A DNA stretch of 64,000 bases from Brachionus rotundiformis (taxonomy: Eukaryota > Rotifera > Eurotatoria > Ploima > Brachionidae), in contig JAESIW010000200.1 of the NCBI GenBank assembly GCA_016802295.1, forward strand, positions 1,326,793 to 1,390,792, given 5' to 3'. The notes beneath the pieces are model-generated. The model was not told the origin of the DNA. It saw only the letters and a program-made list of their open reading frames with translations, and did no database searches. This document shows, piece after piece, positions 12,201 through 23,708 of the stretch. Positions within the stretch are counted from its first letter, which is position 1. The number at the start of each line of letters is the position of its first letter. The position numbers and the translations under genes were made by a program.

Positions 12201-15200
12201 TTAAATATTTATAACAATCTTCTAATTTTTGTAGGATTTTTTTCAAAATTTTGTTAAAAAATTAAAACCTATTTATCATCAATTTAAAGGCAAAATATGA
12301 TCCAAAAGACGAATACTCAATAAAAAATTTATCAGAACTTAATATTGACTTTCTCACATTAAATAATGAGAAAAAAATTAATTTTCAGATTATTAACCCA
12401 AATCCTCGACAAGTAAAATTGAAATTATTTTTTCTACTAATAATTAATTTTGTTTTTTTATGAACATAGATTACAATTAGCTTAGTAGAAATAGTGAAAA
12501 AATCAAAAATTAATGAAGATGTTGATCTTAATTTTAGATTTAAATTAATCAAATACGAACCATTGATTAAAAATTACGAAATATTGCCCGACAATGACTT
12601 GCATAAAGAATCAATTTATTTTAAAATCAATCAAAAATCTAAAGTAATTATCCTAAAAGCTCAAATATAAGAAAATTAAAAATTGATAATCCAAAGGTTG
12701 ATGTGCCACCTCAATCTCGAATTCTCGTTGAGTTTTATATGAATTCTTTTATGAAAAAAAGCAAAGATAATTCTTTTATATGCACGGACTTGCTAACTTT
12801 TACAGTCAAATTTTTAACTGATTATGAAGTAAAAATTAAATATGTCTTTTTATATAATTTTTAATTGTATACTCTTTTTTGTTTAGAATCGAACTTTTCC
12901 AATTCAATTTAGAGTCTTAAATGGATCAATTAATTTATTAGACAGAGATTCGAGTGAGCTAAATAAAATAAAGCTTAAAGTCTTTCCGGTAAAATTTTGA
13001 AAATTTATCATGACACAAAATTAAACAAATTAATAAAAAGTATCAAAAATTCAAATATCCTGTTATCTTAAAGTCTAGTTTTGCCCAATATCTTCAAATA
13101 GAATCACTAGAATTTAAAAATTATGGAAACTTACTAAACTTTAAATGGTAATTATTGTTTATTTAACTTTTTTTTTTAAATTAAAGATTTAAATTGTTAT
13201 CAATTGCTTTTTTGCAATATAATATCACTATTTGTCATTGATTTTCAACTAAATGATCAGGCAGGACCAATTTGATTGACATGAATTTGAGTTTTTATGA
13301 AGCCAAGTTAAATTACTTTGAAAACATTTGTTTAATACAAATCATTTAACAAAATTATAATCAAAATTAAAAAAAAAACTAAAGATAGGCTCGGAGCTAC
13401 TGCTTTTAATAAAAAATCCAAATTTGAAATTTGAAGATAGTTAAATCAGTAATCATATCAATTTTACTGGCTAAATATCAAGATATTTTATTTTTATTAA
13501 AATAATAGTTTGGGAAGGACCCTGGGCAGTCTGGAATGGTCGTTAACCTCCCTTTCGTTGAGGAGTTCGCCATGATTTAGATCATTTCAGGGCCTATCTT
13601 AGCCTAATTTTAAGATAAATTAAAGTCAAATATGCTTCCATAGTTCAATTTTTTTTGTCAAGTTACAATTACTTATTTCATAGGTCTTATTATTTTAAAT
13701 TTTTGTCCCTAACTTCGATTTCGAAGAGATAGGTCCCTTATTATAATCATTATTATTATTATTAATGAAAAAATATCAATAAAATTAATAAAATCAATTT
13801 AGAAAATGAGGTTTTAAATAGTTTATTTAAAAAGCTTGTTAATACTTGTTGAATAAGCATTAGAAGTAAATATTTTAACATTTTGGTTAATCTTTTAAAA
13901 CTGTGCCAGAAAATTTAAGAAATTAAAAACAGCACACTGATAAATGCCAAATATAATCTGGATTAACAAATTCAAAATGTTATTTACTGTTTTAGTTATT
14001 TTGAAAATATTTATTGATTCTGAATTGACCATATACTGAAGTGGACTGCTTTAAAAATCAAAAACTCGGATTATTAAGAAACTAATAGATACCTACAATT
14101 TTTACCATATTCTCTAACAATAACTCAATTTTATCTTCTCAAAATGAGACACTAGTTCTAGAAAAATGTATGCCAATATCTTACTTGGTCGGTCCATTTA
14201 AGGTCATTTGAATGTCTAGATTTTTAATGAGAAATTTTTTTTAATTAATTTACTTATTCTGAATATAATTTTTAAAATTAATTTCTCTTTAGTAATTGAA
14301 AAGATTGAGAACAGAAAATACATTCCTCATTTCAATTGATTTAAATCTTTTTGAAAAGTGCTTTTTATCCAAAATTTTTATTTTTATCTTAACAGGGAAG
14401 AATTAAATGAAAATTCAGAAGATGGTGAGAAAAATTATGTGGCATCTTACGCATTAATACGGCCAAACGCAACAACCTTGGTTGGTAATTTGGAATTCGA
14501 TCCAAAACTGCTTTGTCAACATCCTTATCTTGGCATCGAGTCAAATGGAGATTTTTCTATTAAAAAGATATCGAATGCAATTATTGAAAAATTGGATCAA
14601 TTGGAAAATGCATCTTTGTTTCTTGTTCACGATCTTTGGCTCAAAACATTCAAAATTAACAATTTAAACTTTCTTTCATCAGAAAATATTTACCAAGCCA
14701 TTGATTTTGATTCCAAAATGCTCAGAATAATGGATCAAAATTTCAAAAATTTGCTTAAATTAAAAAAAGAATACAAGTCAAGTTTGGACTTAAAGATTGG
14801 TAAAAAAAATGAATTTAATTTAAATTTGAGCATTTCGTTTCCAATTGAGTTCAATTTTGAACGACCACGGATTGTTCAGTCAAACTCGATTTCATTCGAT
14901 ACGACCCAAGTTTATCTAGAGACAAGCTCACGCAACATAACTCTTTTTAATCCGTCCCAAAGTAGCGTTTTAGTTCAAATACTTCTCTTAGACTCTTACT
15001 CATCAAATGAAAAATTCTTAGACTTGATTGATTCAAATAGATTTTTGGCCAAATATAAAAATCTTACCAATTATTCAAATAAAATTTTCTCTATTTCCTT
15101 AATACACAAGCATCTAACTCAGCATCAAAGAATAAACAAGCTTCTACACGATCTGGACATTCAGCCTCATAAAAAATCCATAGTTACCATCTTGGAACCG

Positions 15201-18200
15201 TACGAAACTGTTTATGTTAAGATAAAATTTAGCCCGACAAGCCTAGGATTATTTGAAAATTATCTTATCATTCGGAACAACCTAACTGTTCTAGAAACCT
15301 ATCATCTTAAGGCCGAGGCTGCCACGGCTGAAATACGCATTAATAATCAAGCGCCCACACATACGTCTAATTTTAAGAACAACAAAGAATTCAGGCACAA
15401 GACCGTGGATCAGTCTTTTCTGGATATTAGCATGGAAACAGAAAGTGAAATATGCCAGTCGATGAGCCGTGACCGAATTGATACCCAACTTGGTCTTTTC
15501 ACTCTGAACTCATCGTTGTCATCTATTTTTGAATATTTAAATGTTTTGGACGATTCGAGTGGAAATTGTGTTAAAAAGTCTGATAGCGATTGTTTTGTGC
15601 CAAGATTTGGTGACACCTCTAAAAAATGGTTTAAAAATCGTGAGGGAATTGTTCTAAGAAATTTGTTCCAAGTGGAAAATATTGGAAGGACTGATTTATT
15701 AGTGTACAAAATATTGCTTGATGGCGAACCATGTATTTCCCAAGGTTTCGAGGTGTACAATTGCCGTCCGTTCAAATTGAGCAAAAACTTAGACTCTAAA
15801 TTTCATCTGGACATTCGCTATCAACCTGATTTTACCACTTCAATCATTCTAAAGCGTCTGACATTGGTAACCAACATAGGGGACTTGGAATACTTTGTAC
15901 GAGTGAATATACCACACGAATTGCTCACCTTTTGCCACGACTCTTTGCCAAGGCCGCCTTTAGAAAGCTATTTAATCTATCTTTGTCTGACATTGTTGAC
16001 TTTTTTGCTGACAATTATTTTCATAAGCGCTATATTTGAGTCAAAGTCTATGGTAAACTTTCAAATGACCAATTTGAAAAGATCATTTGGACAAAAAAAA
16101 GAGTTTACTACTGTGTCGCAGATAGCCACTGAGTTAAGCTTACAAAAAGATGAGTCAGTGCCAACAAAGCACCCTACCCAGAACATCACCAGGGCGAAAT
16201 CGCTAAACGAAAACGATTCCAAACAGGTTAAGTCGCCAAAGACTGGACGCAAAAATATGAGCATGAAAAACATGGAGACCAAGTCCAAATCGAAGAAAAT
16301 TGTAAAGGAAAAAGAAAATACTACTTTTGGCTTCGAACCAATAGAAATCGACATCAAAGCTTCCAGTTCACCAAAAGCTCAAAAAAGAGAAGAAAAAATC
16401 GAACCAATCTTGACCGAATCAGCCGAATCTAAGAATAAAAAAGAGAAGAAAAAAAACAAGACCAGTAAACAGGCTAAAAGTGAAAATGAGAAAATAGCCA
16501 ATTATAAAACCATTTCTAGTAGTAGTAGTGGGTCGATATCGGGAAATAGTAGTGGTACATCAACTCCATCACCTTTCATGTCCTTATCACCTGTTCAATT
16601 CCCTGAAGCTAAACCAAAAACTCAAGCAGAAAATAATAATAATGATAAAATGGTAGTTAATAACAAAGAAGATTTAGCAAAAATTGAAAAGAAAATTCTT
16701 ATACAAAATACAATTGATGAAACATTAAATAATACAAATAAAAATGACAAAATTGATTCAACTGAAACAGATGAAACTTTTAAACAAAATTTAACCATGC
16801 TGAATCTTTTGAATATTTTAAACTATCAACAAGAACCAGCAATTGATTTACAAAGCCCATATTTTCGTAATAACTTGATTTTGAGTCATCTTAAACAATT
16901 TCAACAGTCGAACCAACTGGCTCAAATGAGTTCATTATTCGAATTTAATCCCAACAATGAATCAGTTCCTAATTATAAAAATGACTCAATGCCTCTTTTC
17001 ACCAACCTACAAGATGTTTCTAATTTCAACCAAAATTTAAATCCAAACTTCCAAGAGTGTAAGTAACCTTAAAACCAGATTTTTTGACAAATTTTATTTT
17101 TCTATATTTTTCTATATTCTTTACTAAAATTTTCTCACTGATACAAAATTGATAAAAATTATCGTCATGCTTTAATATTAAGATATTTTTCTACTAATTA
17201 ATATCATATTTAATAACAAATTGCGAAAAATTTGAGACATTTTCGTTTTTAGATTGACTGAATTAATTTAAGTTAAAAGATAGAGTTAAATTAATTAATT
17301 AATTGCTTAAATTAGAAATTAAAAGTTATTTCATTTTTAAAAAAAAAGAATTTAAATTTTATAATTGGTTTACGATTGCTTTTATTTTTCCAATACCTGA
17401 ATTTTAGAAGTAGAAATTAACTTTGCTTCATTTTTCGATGATTTTTTTTCTTAATTAAATGAAGTAATTTGATTTAAATTCAGTCAGTCGATCAGTATCA
17501 GAATTCTCCAAGAATCCGTCATCATCGAACATCTCTCCGTCTCCAACAAGATTTTTCAAACCGAACAGAAATAATGAAAACTTCCATGAATGGAACTATG
17601 ATAATATTAGTCCAGATTCAGCTCCAAAGTCTGATTTCTGGCATCAAATAAAGGAAGATTGTGAATTCCAAGATACTTTAATTGTTGACAAATTTAACCC
17701 AGATGGTACTTAAACAAATAATGCTAAAATTTGATTAATTATTCTGCTTTCTAATACTATTTATCTTACTTAATTACAGCTCTTAAAAAAATTATAAAAT
17801 TTTTATTAATTTCAATTTAATTTTTAAGATGAATATGACACTATGGTGCAACAGACAGAAAAATTTGACAGCGAATTTTTTCGGCACAATAGAGATGAAA
17901 AGTCAAGTGAGGTGCAAAATATGAAAATTCCGCTCAACAAAACCCACTCAATGCCCTTGAATCATTCAATGTCTGATTTTAATACAAAGAAATATTCGTT
18001 TGAGCTTGAAGACAACAGACATAAAAAAATTGGTCCAATTGAACGACCAAAGAATGGCCTGTTTGAATCCCAAGTTCTTAAGTCAAATGGCTTTGGTCAA
18101 AATTCAAATCACCATTTATCTATGAGCAATCGATCGAACCAAGAACCTTTAACATTCAATGAATTCAAGCTTTTTGGCAGTGAGATCAAGTCGGACTTGG

Positions 18201-18388
18201 ATAATGCGCTGGAAAGCTTGGTTCCATCATGCACTTCACAATTAAACCAAAACCAAGCGTGGAATTCAGTATTATTAAATGAATTAAACAATATTCCAAC
18301 AATTAATAGGCAAGACCCGGTCGATTTGATTAAAAATATTTGGTCTGATGAATTCGTAAATGATAAGATGGATAATTTTGGAAAATAA
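9281..18388 (+). CDS. TMEM131: TMEM131 family protein (PapD-like/ASH domains, single-pass, secretory pathway)
   Basis: Seen: a large multi-exon gene. The first ATG is at 9281, followed by a hydrophobic segment (VTVLVIFLITNCVSVV) that can serve as a signal. Early exons are about 9281-9527, 9716-9750 (tentative), 9829-9938, 9991-10111, 10147-10275, 10331-10597 and 10658-11101. A very long exon spans about 14397-17058, and the last two are about 17484-17705 and 17829-18388. Diagnostic stretches matching animal TMEM131 are FHPPWLDF, SSFDVYFLA, EPYETK, IIRNNLTVLE and SLPRPPLESY, the last just before a transmembrane segment near 15970-16035. Known: TMEM131 uses lumenal PapD-like domains to bind procollagen and a cytosolic tail to recruit TRAPP III (TRAPPC8) for collagen export. 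The tail here is long, K/S/N-rich and low in complexity, ending in a conserved-looking IWSDEF. Exons between 11.1 and 13.2 kb are short and only partly traced. A 1.2-kb intron at 13150-14396 holds LINE-like sequence. Confidence 0.92.
13500..13775 (+). mobile_element. Possible 3' end of a non-LTR retrotransposon in a TMEM131 intron
   Basis: A patch clearly richer in G+C than its surroundings (13507-13605) is followed by A/T-rich DNA. It ends in a short ATT microsatellite (13748-13765), a tail type common at LINE 3' ends. No reverse transcriptase motif could be read, so this is inferred from composition, tail and intronic position only. Confidence 0.35.
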
Positions 18389-19527
18389 TTTTATCTCAAT
18401 TTCCAGTATTAAAAAAATCACATAAAAAATAAACTTTAAAATTTTGATTTTTTAAATGAAACCTTTTTTTAACACTTAATTACGGGATAATTTATATGGT
18501 TCTAATCCCGATTTATCAATTTGATTAAACATAAGAAATTAAACATCATAACCGAGTGAAAATTTAGAACATGAAGAATTACTAGTAGAAATTTATATAT
18601 ATTTTTTTTTTTAAATAATAATTTTTTTGTTATTTGTTAAGTTTATTTCCACAATATTTTAGAAAATTTTTTTCAACCAAAATCAAATGAATTAAAATTT
18701 AGTTATTTTCAATATATGGAGTTTTTATTGGTGTAACAATTTTTCCAATTGTAAATTTTATGTTCTTTTTTTTGTTATATTTCAAACTAAAATTAATTGT
18801 GAGATTAACCGATTTTAAATAAATTTTTGAAAAACAAATTTATCTTTTTTAACCATTTAATTTTATAATTTGATTAAACGTTGAAAAATTGGTAGCCTAG
18901 TTATTGGTTTTTTAACTAATTCGTAGCTTGAAAATTTTTTTGACCTTTTGCCAAAGACAAAAGTAAATACCAGTTAATGCAAAAATGAATTAATCAATAA
19001 GAGAAAATCTTTTACAATGTAACTTAAAAAAAAATAATTTCGGCTCGGAGATAAAGATTTACTTATGTTACTTTTTTTTAACGCAAAATATTAATTGTTA
19101 TTCAAAAAGGTTAAGAAAGGATAAGAAAGCCAGAACTTTCTTATCAATTTAAAGTTTTGAAAAGTTTATAAGTTTTAGTTATTAGTTATTATAAGAAGAG
19201 TGTTTGCGGCTATTCATCAAAATTTTGAGATCAATAAAAAAATCTGAACCCTACCAATCTAACTGTTAAAACAAATAAAATCCCGAAAATAAACCTTAAT
19301 TAAAGTAAATAATACTATTAAATTGGTTCCATTGATACATATGATATAAAGTACATAAACATTCCAATATGTACAAAAGTTTTCATAATGTTTTAAATTA
19401 TTTATGGTTTCATTGACAATTTATGTTTTTTTTTTTAAATAATATTTATTCAATATCTAAAACAATGAAAAAGTAAATTTAGAATTGAAATAATTTTTTA
19501 AGAGATTGTTTTTTTGAATTTTTAAAT
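18389..19527. other. Spacer between the convergent TMEM131 and TBC1D19 genes
   Basis: Contains the 3' ends of both genes. An AATAAA-like signal occurs shortly after the TMEM131 stop (around 18428). No exons or RNA genes were seen. Confidence 0.5.
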
Positions 19528-21638
19528 TTATGCAAAAACCAATTGAAGAATAGCGACCACTTTTATTGATTTCAAATCATCCAAGATAGATTCAACATGA
19601 AGTTTATTCGGAACAGATAATAAACTTTGTCGCCTATACAAAAATATTCCAGCGGCAAAAACTAACATATTGAAAAATTTTAATAGTTTTTAAAGATATA
19701 ATTGAATTAAATATTACTTGGTAAAATTTCCAACGAATTAAAAGCCAGTATTCTGTCCCAAAGCTCCAATAGTTGAGACGACTGAAGATAGCCAGAAAAA
19801 GCTCGTATTATCCATTTAAAAGCAATCTTTACCGGCTGAATATCCATTCTTTTCAATTGGAAGAACAATTTTGGATCTTTTGATTGAAGCACGTTTTCGA
19901 AAAGGGCACATAGGCCCACTATAGACTGAGGGTCGCTGGATATGGTACTCAGCTTATAAAAATAGTTGACAAAAAATTTTCGAAAAATGAAATATAAGAG
20001 AACAGGATCCGAAAATACATAGCAGACTGGCGCTACGAGCATCGAAAAGCCATCAAATGGAATAAAACCATTAGGAGGGTAGACAACAGAATGATATTTA
20101 GAATCATTCGGATATTTTAGCTTTATTAATCCTTTAGGAGGTTGAATTGATTTATCTTCATTACACTTCAAAACATAGGTATCTCTGGTGAACATTAGGA
20201 GAACCTGATATAGAAGATCTTCAAATACAAAAAGCTGATCATCATTTACAGCCTTTGATTTTACGTCCTTATTTAACATTAATTTAAAAGATAAATTCTA
20301 CCATTATACTCATTTTACTTTATAGTATATCGAATCTATGAGAAAATCATACTCAAAAACACACTGTTTTAAATAATTGTAATATATTATATCCTAAAAA
20401 AAAATTTATTTGCTTATTTTTTCTTAGTTTATCCAAAAAGTTACCAAATTGCCCACGTCTACATTTAACATTTGAGACCATAGTTTGGCGCGCAAGCTTC
20501 TTGTGCAGCCAGTTTTTGAAAATTCTTTGGACAAAATTACATCATTTATGTCAACAACTTGAAATTGATTTAATTTTTTTAATTTAATTTTTTCCTTTTT
20601 AAAACCTTTTACTCCATTTTTATGCTTTTCTTGTTCAATTATACTGTTAAGATTTTCGTCAAGACCACTTTGGTAAAAATCAAGTGAAACTCTTTCATAA
20701 TGTTTTTTCTATATAAAAAATTGAGCAGGTACTATGTCTAGATGCTAAGGAATTACCAATTCAGCTAAATTTTTAATACTTAGTGGAACATTTATTAAAC
20801 CGGTCATAGAACTTATTGCCAAGTCGCTTAAATTGCTGCACTTGAGCGATAAAATTTGATCTAAATATTTAAAAAATATAATTAAATGCCAAAATGTATT
20901 TTATTATTACCTAAAAGCTCGGAAGTAGTAAAAATTGGTCGAAATTTTTTCAGATCTTGATAAAAATCAATTTTTTTCACATAAATATATGAATATGAAT
21001 ACCTGAGACGTTGGTTCCCAGTTCGTTCCAAATACGTTTCAATTCCTGACCTTCTACAATACTTCGCTAAAAAGTATACAAAAATGATATAAAATATGTA
21101 AAATTTGTAATTACCTTCTTTGCCAAAGGCATGCATAATTCAGTACAGATCAAATTTAAACTTTTTATAAGTTTCTTTTCCCACTGAGCCTTTTTAAAGA
21201 ATAAAAAATTTTTTTCTTAATTGGTTTCAGTACATTAGTTTATTTTAAGTTTGAAAAAAAAATTAAACCTGAGCTTTGCTCAAATAGCTGCTAGATAAGT
21301 TGGTTTTCTCATCAATCGAATTAGATTCAAGATTAGTAAAGATTAAATTAGTTATTTTTCTAGAATAAGCTTTAAGCAAAATGATTATAAATTTTATTTT
21401 CAACATTTATAAAATTTATACTAGAATTTTTAATTTTTTCCATCAAGACCTCGTTCATATTAACCAAGGATATATTTGGTGAATTGCTTGCTAATTCCTA
21501 GGTAAATTGAATAAATATCAAAATAATTTAAATAAAATTGCTTACCTGAACATTTTTTAAAAATTCATTATAAGCTTGAGTGTTGAAAATTGTTTCACTC
21601 AAGTCCATTTCCAATTTAAATTCAATGTCTTGGTCCAT
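19528..21638 (-). CDS. TBC1D19: TBC1D19, Rab-GAP-like TBC domain protein
   Basis: Seen: a multi-exon minus-strand gene. The ATG at 21638 opens MDQDIEFKLEMDLSE, and the reading ends at a TAA (19528-19530) after AILQLVFA. The best exon is 19707-20279. It matches animal TBC1D19 almost end to end: FVFEDLLYQVLL, FSRDT-like FTRDT, YPPNGFIPFDGFSM, and FKWIIRAFSGYL followed by LWDRILAFNSLEI. The exon upstream (about 20449-20707) holds GCTRSLRAKLWSQML, the start of the TBC domain (G-x-P-x-x-LR-x-x-W in relatives). Known: TBC domains accelerate GTP hydrolysis on Rab proteins using an arginine and a glutamine finger. In the region where IxxDxxR is expected I read FLIDSIYY with no arginine, as I recall for the vertebrate protein too, so activity is uncertain. 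The gene shares a 248-bp divergent promoter region with the membrane-protein gene starting at 21887. Confidence 0.92.
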
Positions 21639-21886
21639 TTCTATCAACTTTTTAAAGAAAATTGAGAATAATTTTGGGACTTTTTGGAAAATAATTTACA
21701 ATATCCATGGAGATTAATCGATTATAAACCAAAATGTTTGTTCAGATTTAAATTTACTTTCTCTCATTTTAATTAAATACAGAAACTAACAAAAAAAATT
21801 AAAATTTTATTATTACAAAAGATATTAGAATAATAATAGGAGTTATCATTTTAGAGTTAAAAAAGAACATAAACGATAAAATTCAA
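21639..21886. promoter_or_regulatory. Putative bidirectional promoter region
   Basis: Only 248 bp separate the start codon of TBC1D19 (minus) from that of the membrane-protein gene (plus). Both promoters and 5' leaders must fit here or overlap the genes. No specific factor site was recognised. Confidence 0.45.
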
Positions 21887-22608
21887 ATGAACAACAGAAT
21901 TACTTTGTTGACTACTGGTATTTTTTTTGTTGCCTTTTTCCAAGTTGTTTTTCCAGAGTATGTAAGCGAAGATGATCCGCCATGCGTGTAGGTTAAAACT
22001 AAATAAGCATTGTCTATAAAAATATTGGAATTTTTAAAGTGATGACTGTAATTCGGTTCCATTAGGCGAAAAATCCAAATGCATTCAGGATTATGCTCAA
22101 TTTTATAATTATAGACTTGTCAAAAGTGTTTTCAATTTTGCCAAAATTTCAGTGTATGCCGGCCTTTGGAACTCACGATATGTATTAGTTTTTTGCTCTC
22201 TTAAATTTTAAATTAAATATTTTTTAGGAAAAGGCAGATCCAATGCTCTTCGAAAAAGTATTTATGAATACTTTAAATCAATATAACAATCAAGAAATCT
22301 TAGGAAAATTAAGTTTTGATACATTGAACCAAACAGCGCTTTATTTGTATGAAAGACTTAAGATCTGGACCAAAAAACGCGAGCCTAAAAAAGCAATACC
22401 TTACGAATCCTATCCGAGCTTAAAGTGTCCTACTCCATGTACCTATGAATTGGTCACATGGCAGACCATGTTTTATATATCACTGATCATATTTTTATTA
22501 GCTTTATTTACTGTTTCATTTTATTCAATATTTTTAAGAAGACAATATGTTTCACTGAGAAATCGATTTAAAAACTCCAAATTTAGAAAAGCTAACCCAG
22601 AGTCATAG
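21887..22608 (+). CDS. Unrecognised single-pass membrane protein, 207 residues
   Basis: Seen: three exons, 21887-21987, 22040-22181 and 22228-22608, with 52- and 46-nt introns; the joined frame is open to a TAG. The protein has a cleavable-looking signal peptide (LTTGIFFVAFFQVVF), then an acidic stretch with cysteines (DDPPC, DDC, KCIQDY) and a middle rich in N, Q, Y and K. A CPTPC motif precedes a strong transmembrane helix (MFYISLIIFLLALFTVSFYSI) and a short basic cytoplasmic tail ending KANPES. This predicts a type I topology with about 150 lumenal or extracellular residues and at least five cysteines. I do not recognise the family. Its head-to-head pairing with TBC1D19 may mean shared regulation but says little about function. 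Confidence 0.7.
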
Positions 22609-23708
22609 AGATTAAATTTCTAATAAATACTAATTCCATTGAATTTAAATTTTTATTTCTTAAAATCTTTTTATTTTCCAAAAATGTTTACAATAATTAA
22701 TCATTTAGATAAAACGAAAATTCATAATTTAGATTTTAATTAATTTTCTTTTAAATACTTTATTTTATACATTTTTGCTTTAAAAATTAAAGAGCTTTAT
22801 CAAAAATAAAATTTTAAACAAAAAAATATTTAAGTATTTTTAACATAAATAGTGTTATTGAGCTCAAAATAGTCTTGACAATGCAGATTTCAAGAAGAAT
22901 TTGATAAAAATTTTTATCAAAAACTAATGCAATCTTTATTGGAATACTTTCAAATTGGATCTTAGTTTATTATACAATCAAGTTAGGTGTACATAAATGG
23001 ATATATTTGGTAAAAAATTGGGATTCATTTTGAGATTTGAACATTTAAAAATATTTATCTTCATCGATCACAAGTGAGTAAATATCAGTTAACTTTATTG
23101 CTTTATTAAGCTTCATAAACCAAAATAAATCTTGTTCTTCTTTGTTAACACAAAATTCCCTGCACCAGCAAAATTGTCGGATTTTTTTTCATTATCCACA
23201 TTGAAGTGGTTAATACAGCTGAAATGAGTAAAATGTAAGCCTTTTAATTATATCTTAGCTTTTACCAATGAATTCATGCATTTTTTTAAATACCTATTAA
23301 TGTACCATTGCATATTCAAAATGCTTTACAAAAGAACATTTCCATATTAATCCAACTTAAGTGTTGATTAAAATGCTTCAAATGTTAAATATTAATTATA
23401 GTTTTATTATTGTTTTATTTAAAAGATAACTTAAATAAAATGAAATATTAATTAGTAAACTTTTTTATTATAATATTTAATAGCTAATAAGAAAATGAAA
23501 AAAATGAAACTAAGTATTAATTAAAGATAAGTGAAAAAATTTAAAGTTACAAATTATTAAATAAAAAAAAAGAATAAAATCTAATTAATGCCAGTAAAAA
23601 ACAGATTACTTAGATAAACATTCGCATCATTTAATTTAAGATTTCAAATTTTATTCAAATTAGAGATAGTAAGTTTCTTTTCAATCAGTAGATAATAAAA
23701 CTTAAAAT
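22609..23708. other. Intergenic spacer between membrane protein gene and HSP70 3' end
   Basis: Nothing coding was seen in 1.1 kb. The left part should hold the 3' UTR of the membrane-protein gene and the right part that of the HSP70 gene. Confidence 0.5.

Noticed and set aside
15291..15784. Two overlapping minus-strand open frames (65 and 124 codons)
   Set aside because: They are antisense shadows of the long TMEM131 exon, which has clear family motifs on the plus strand.
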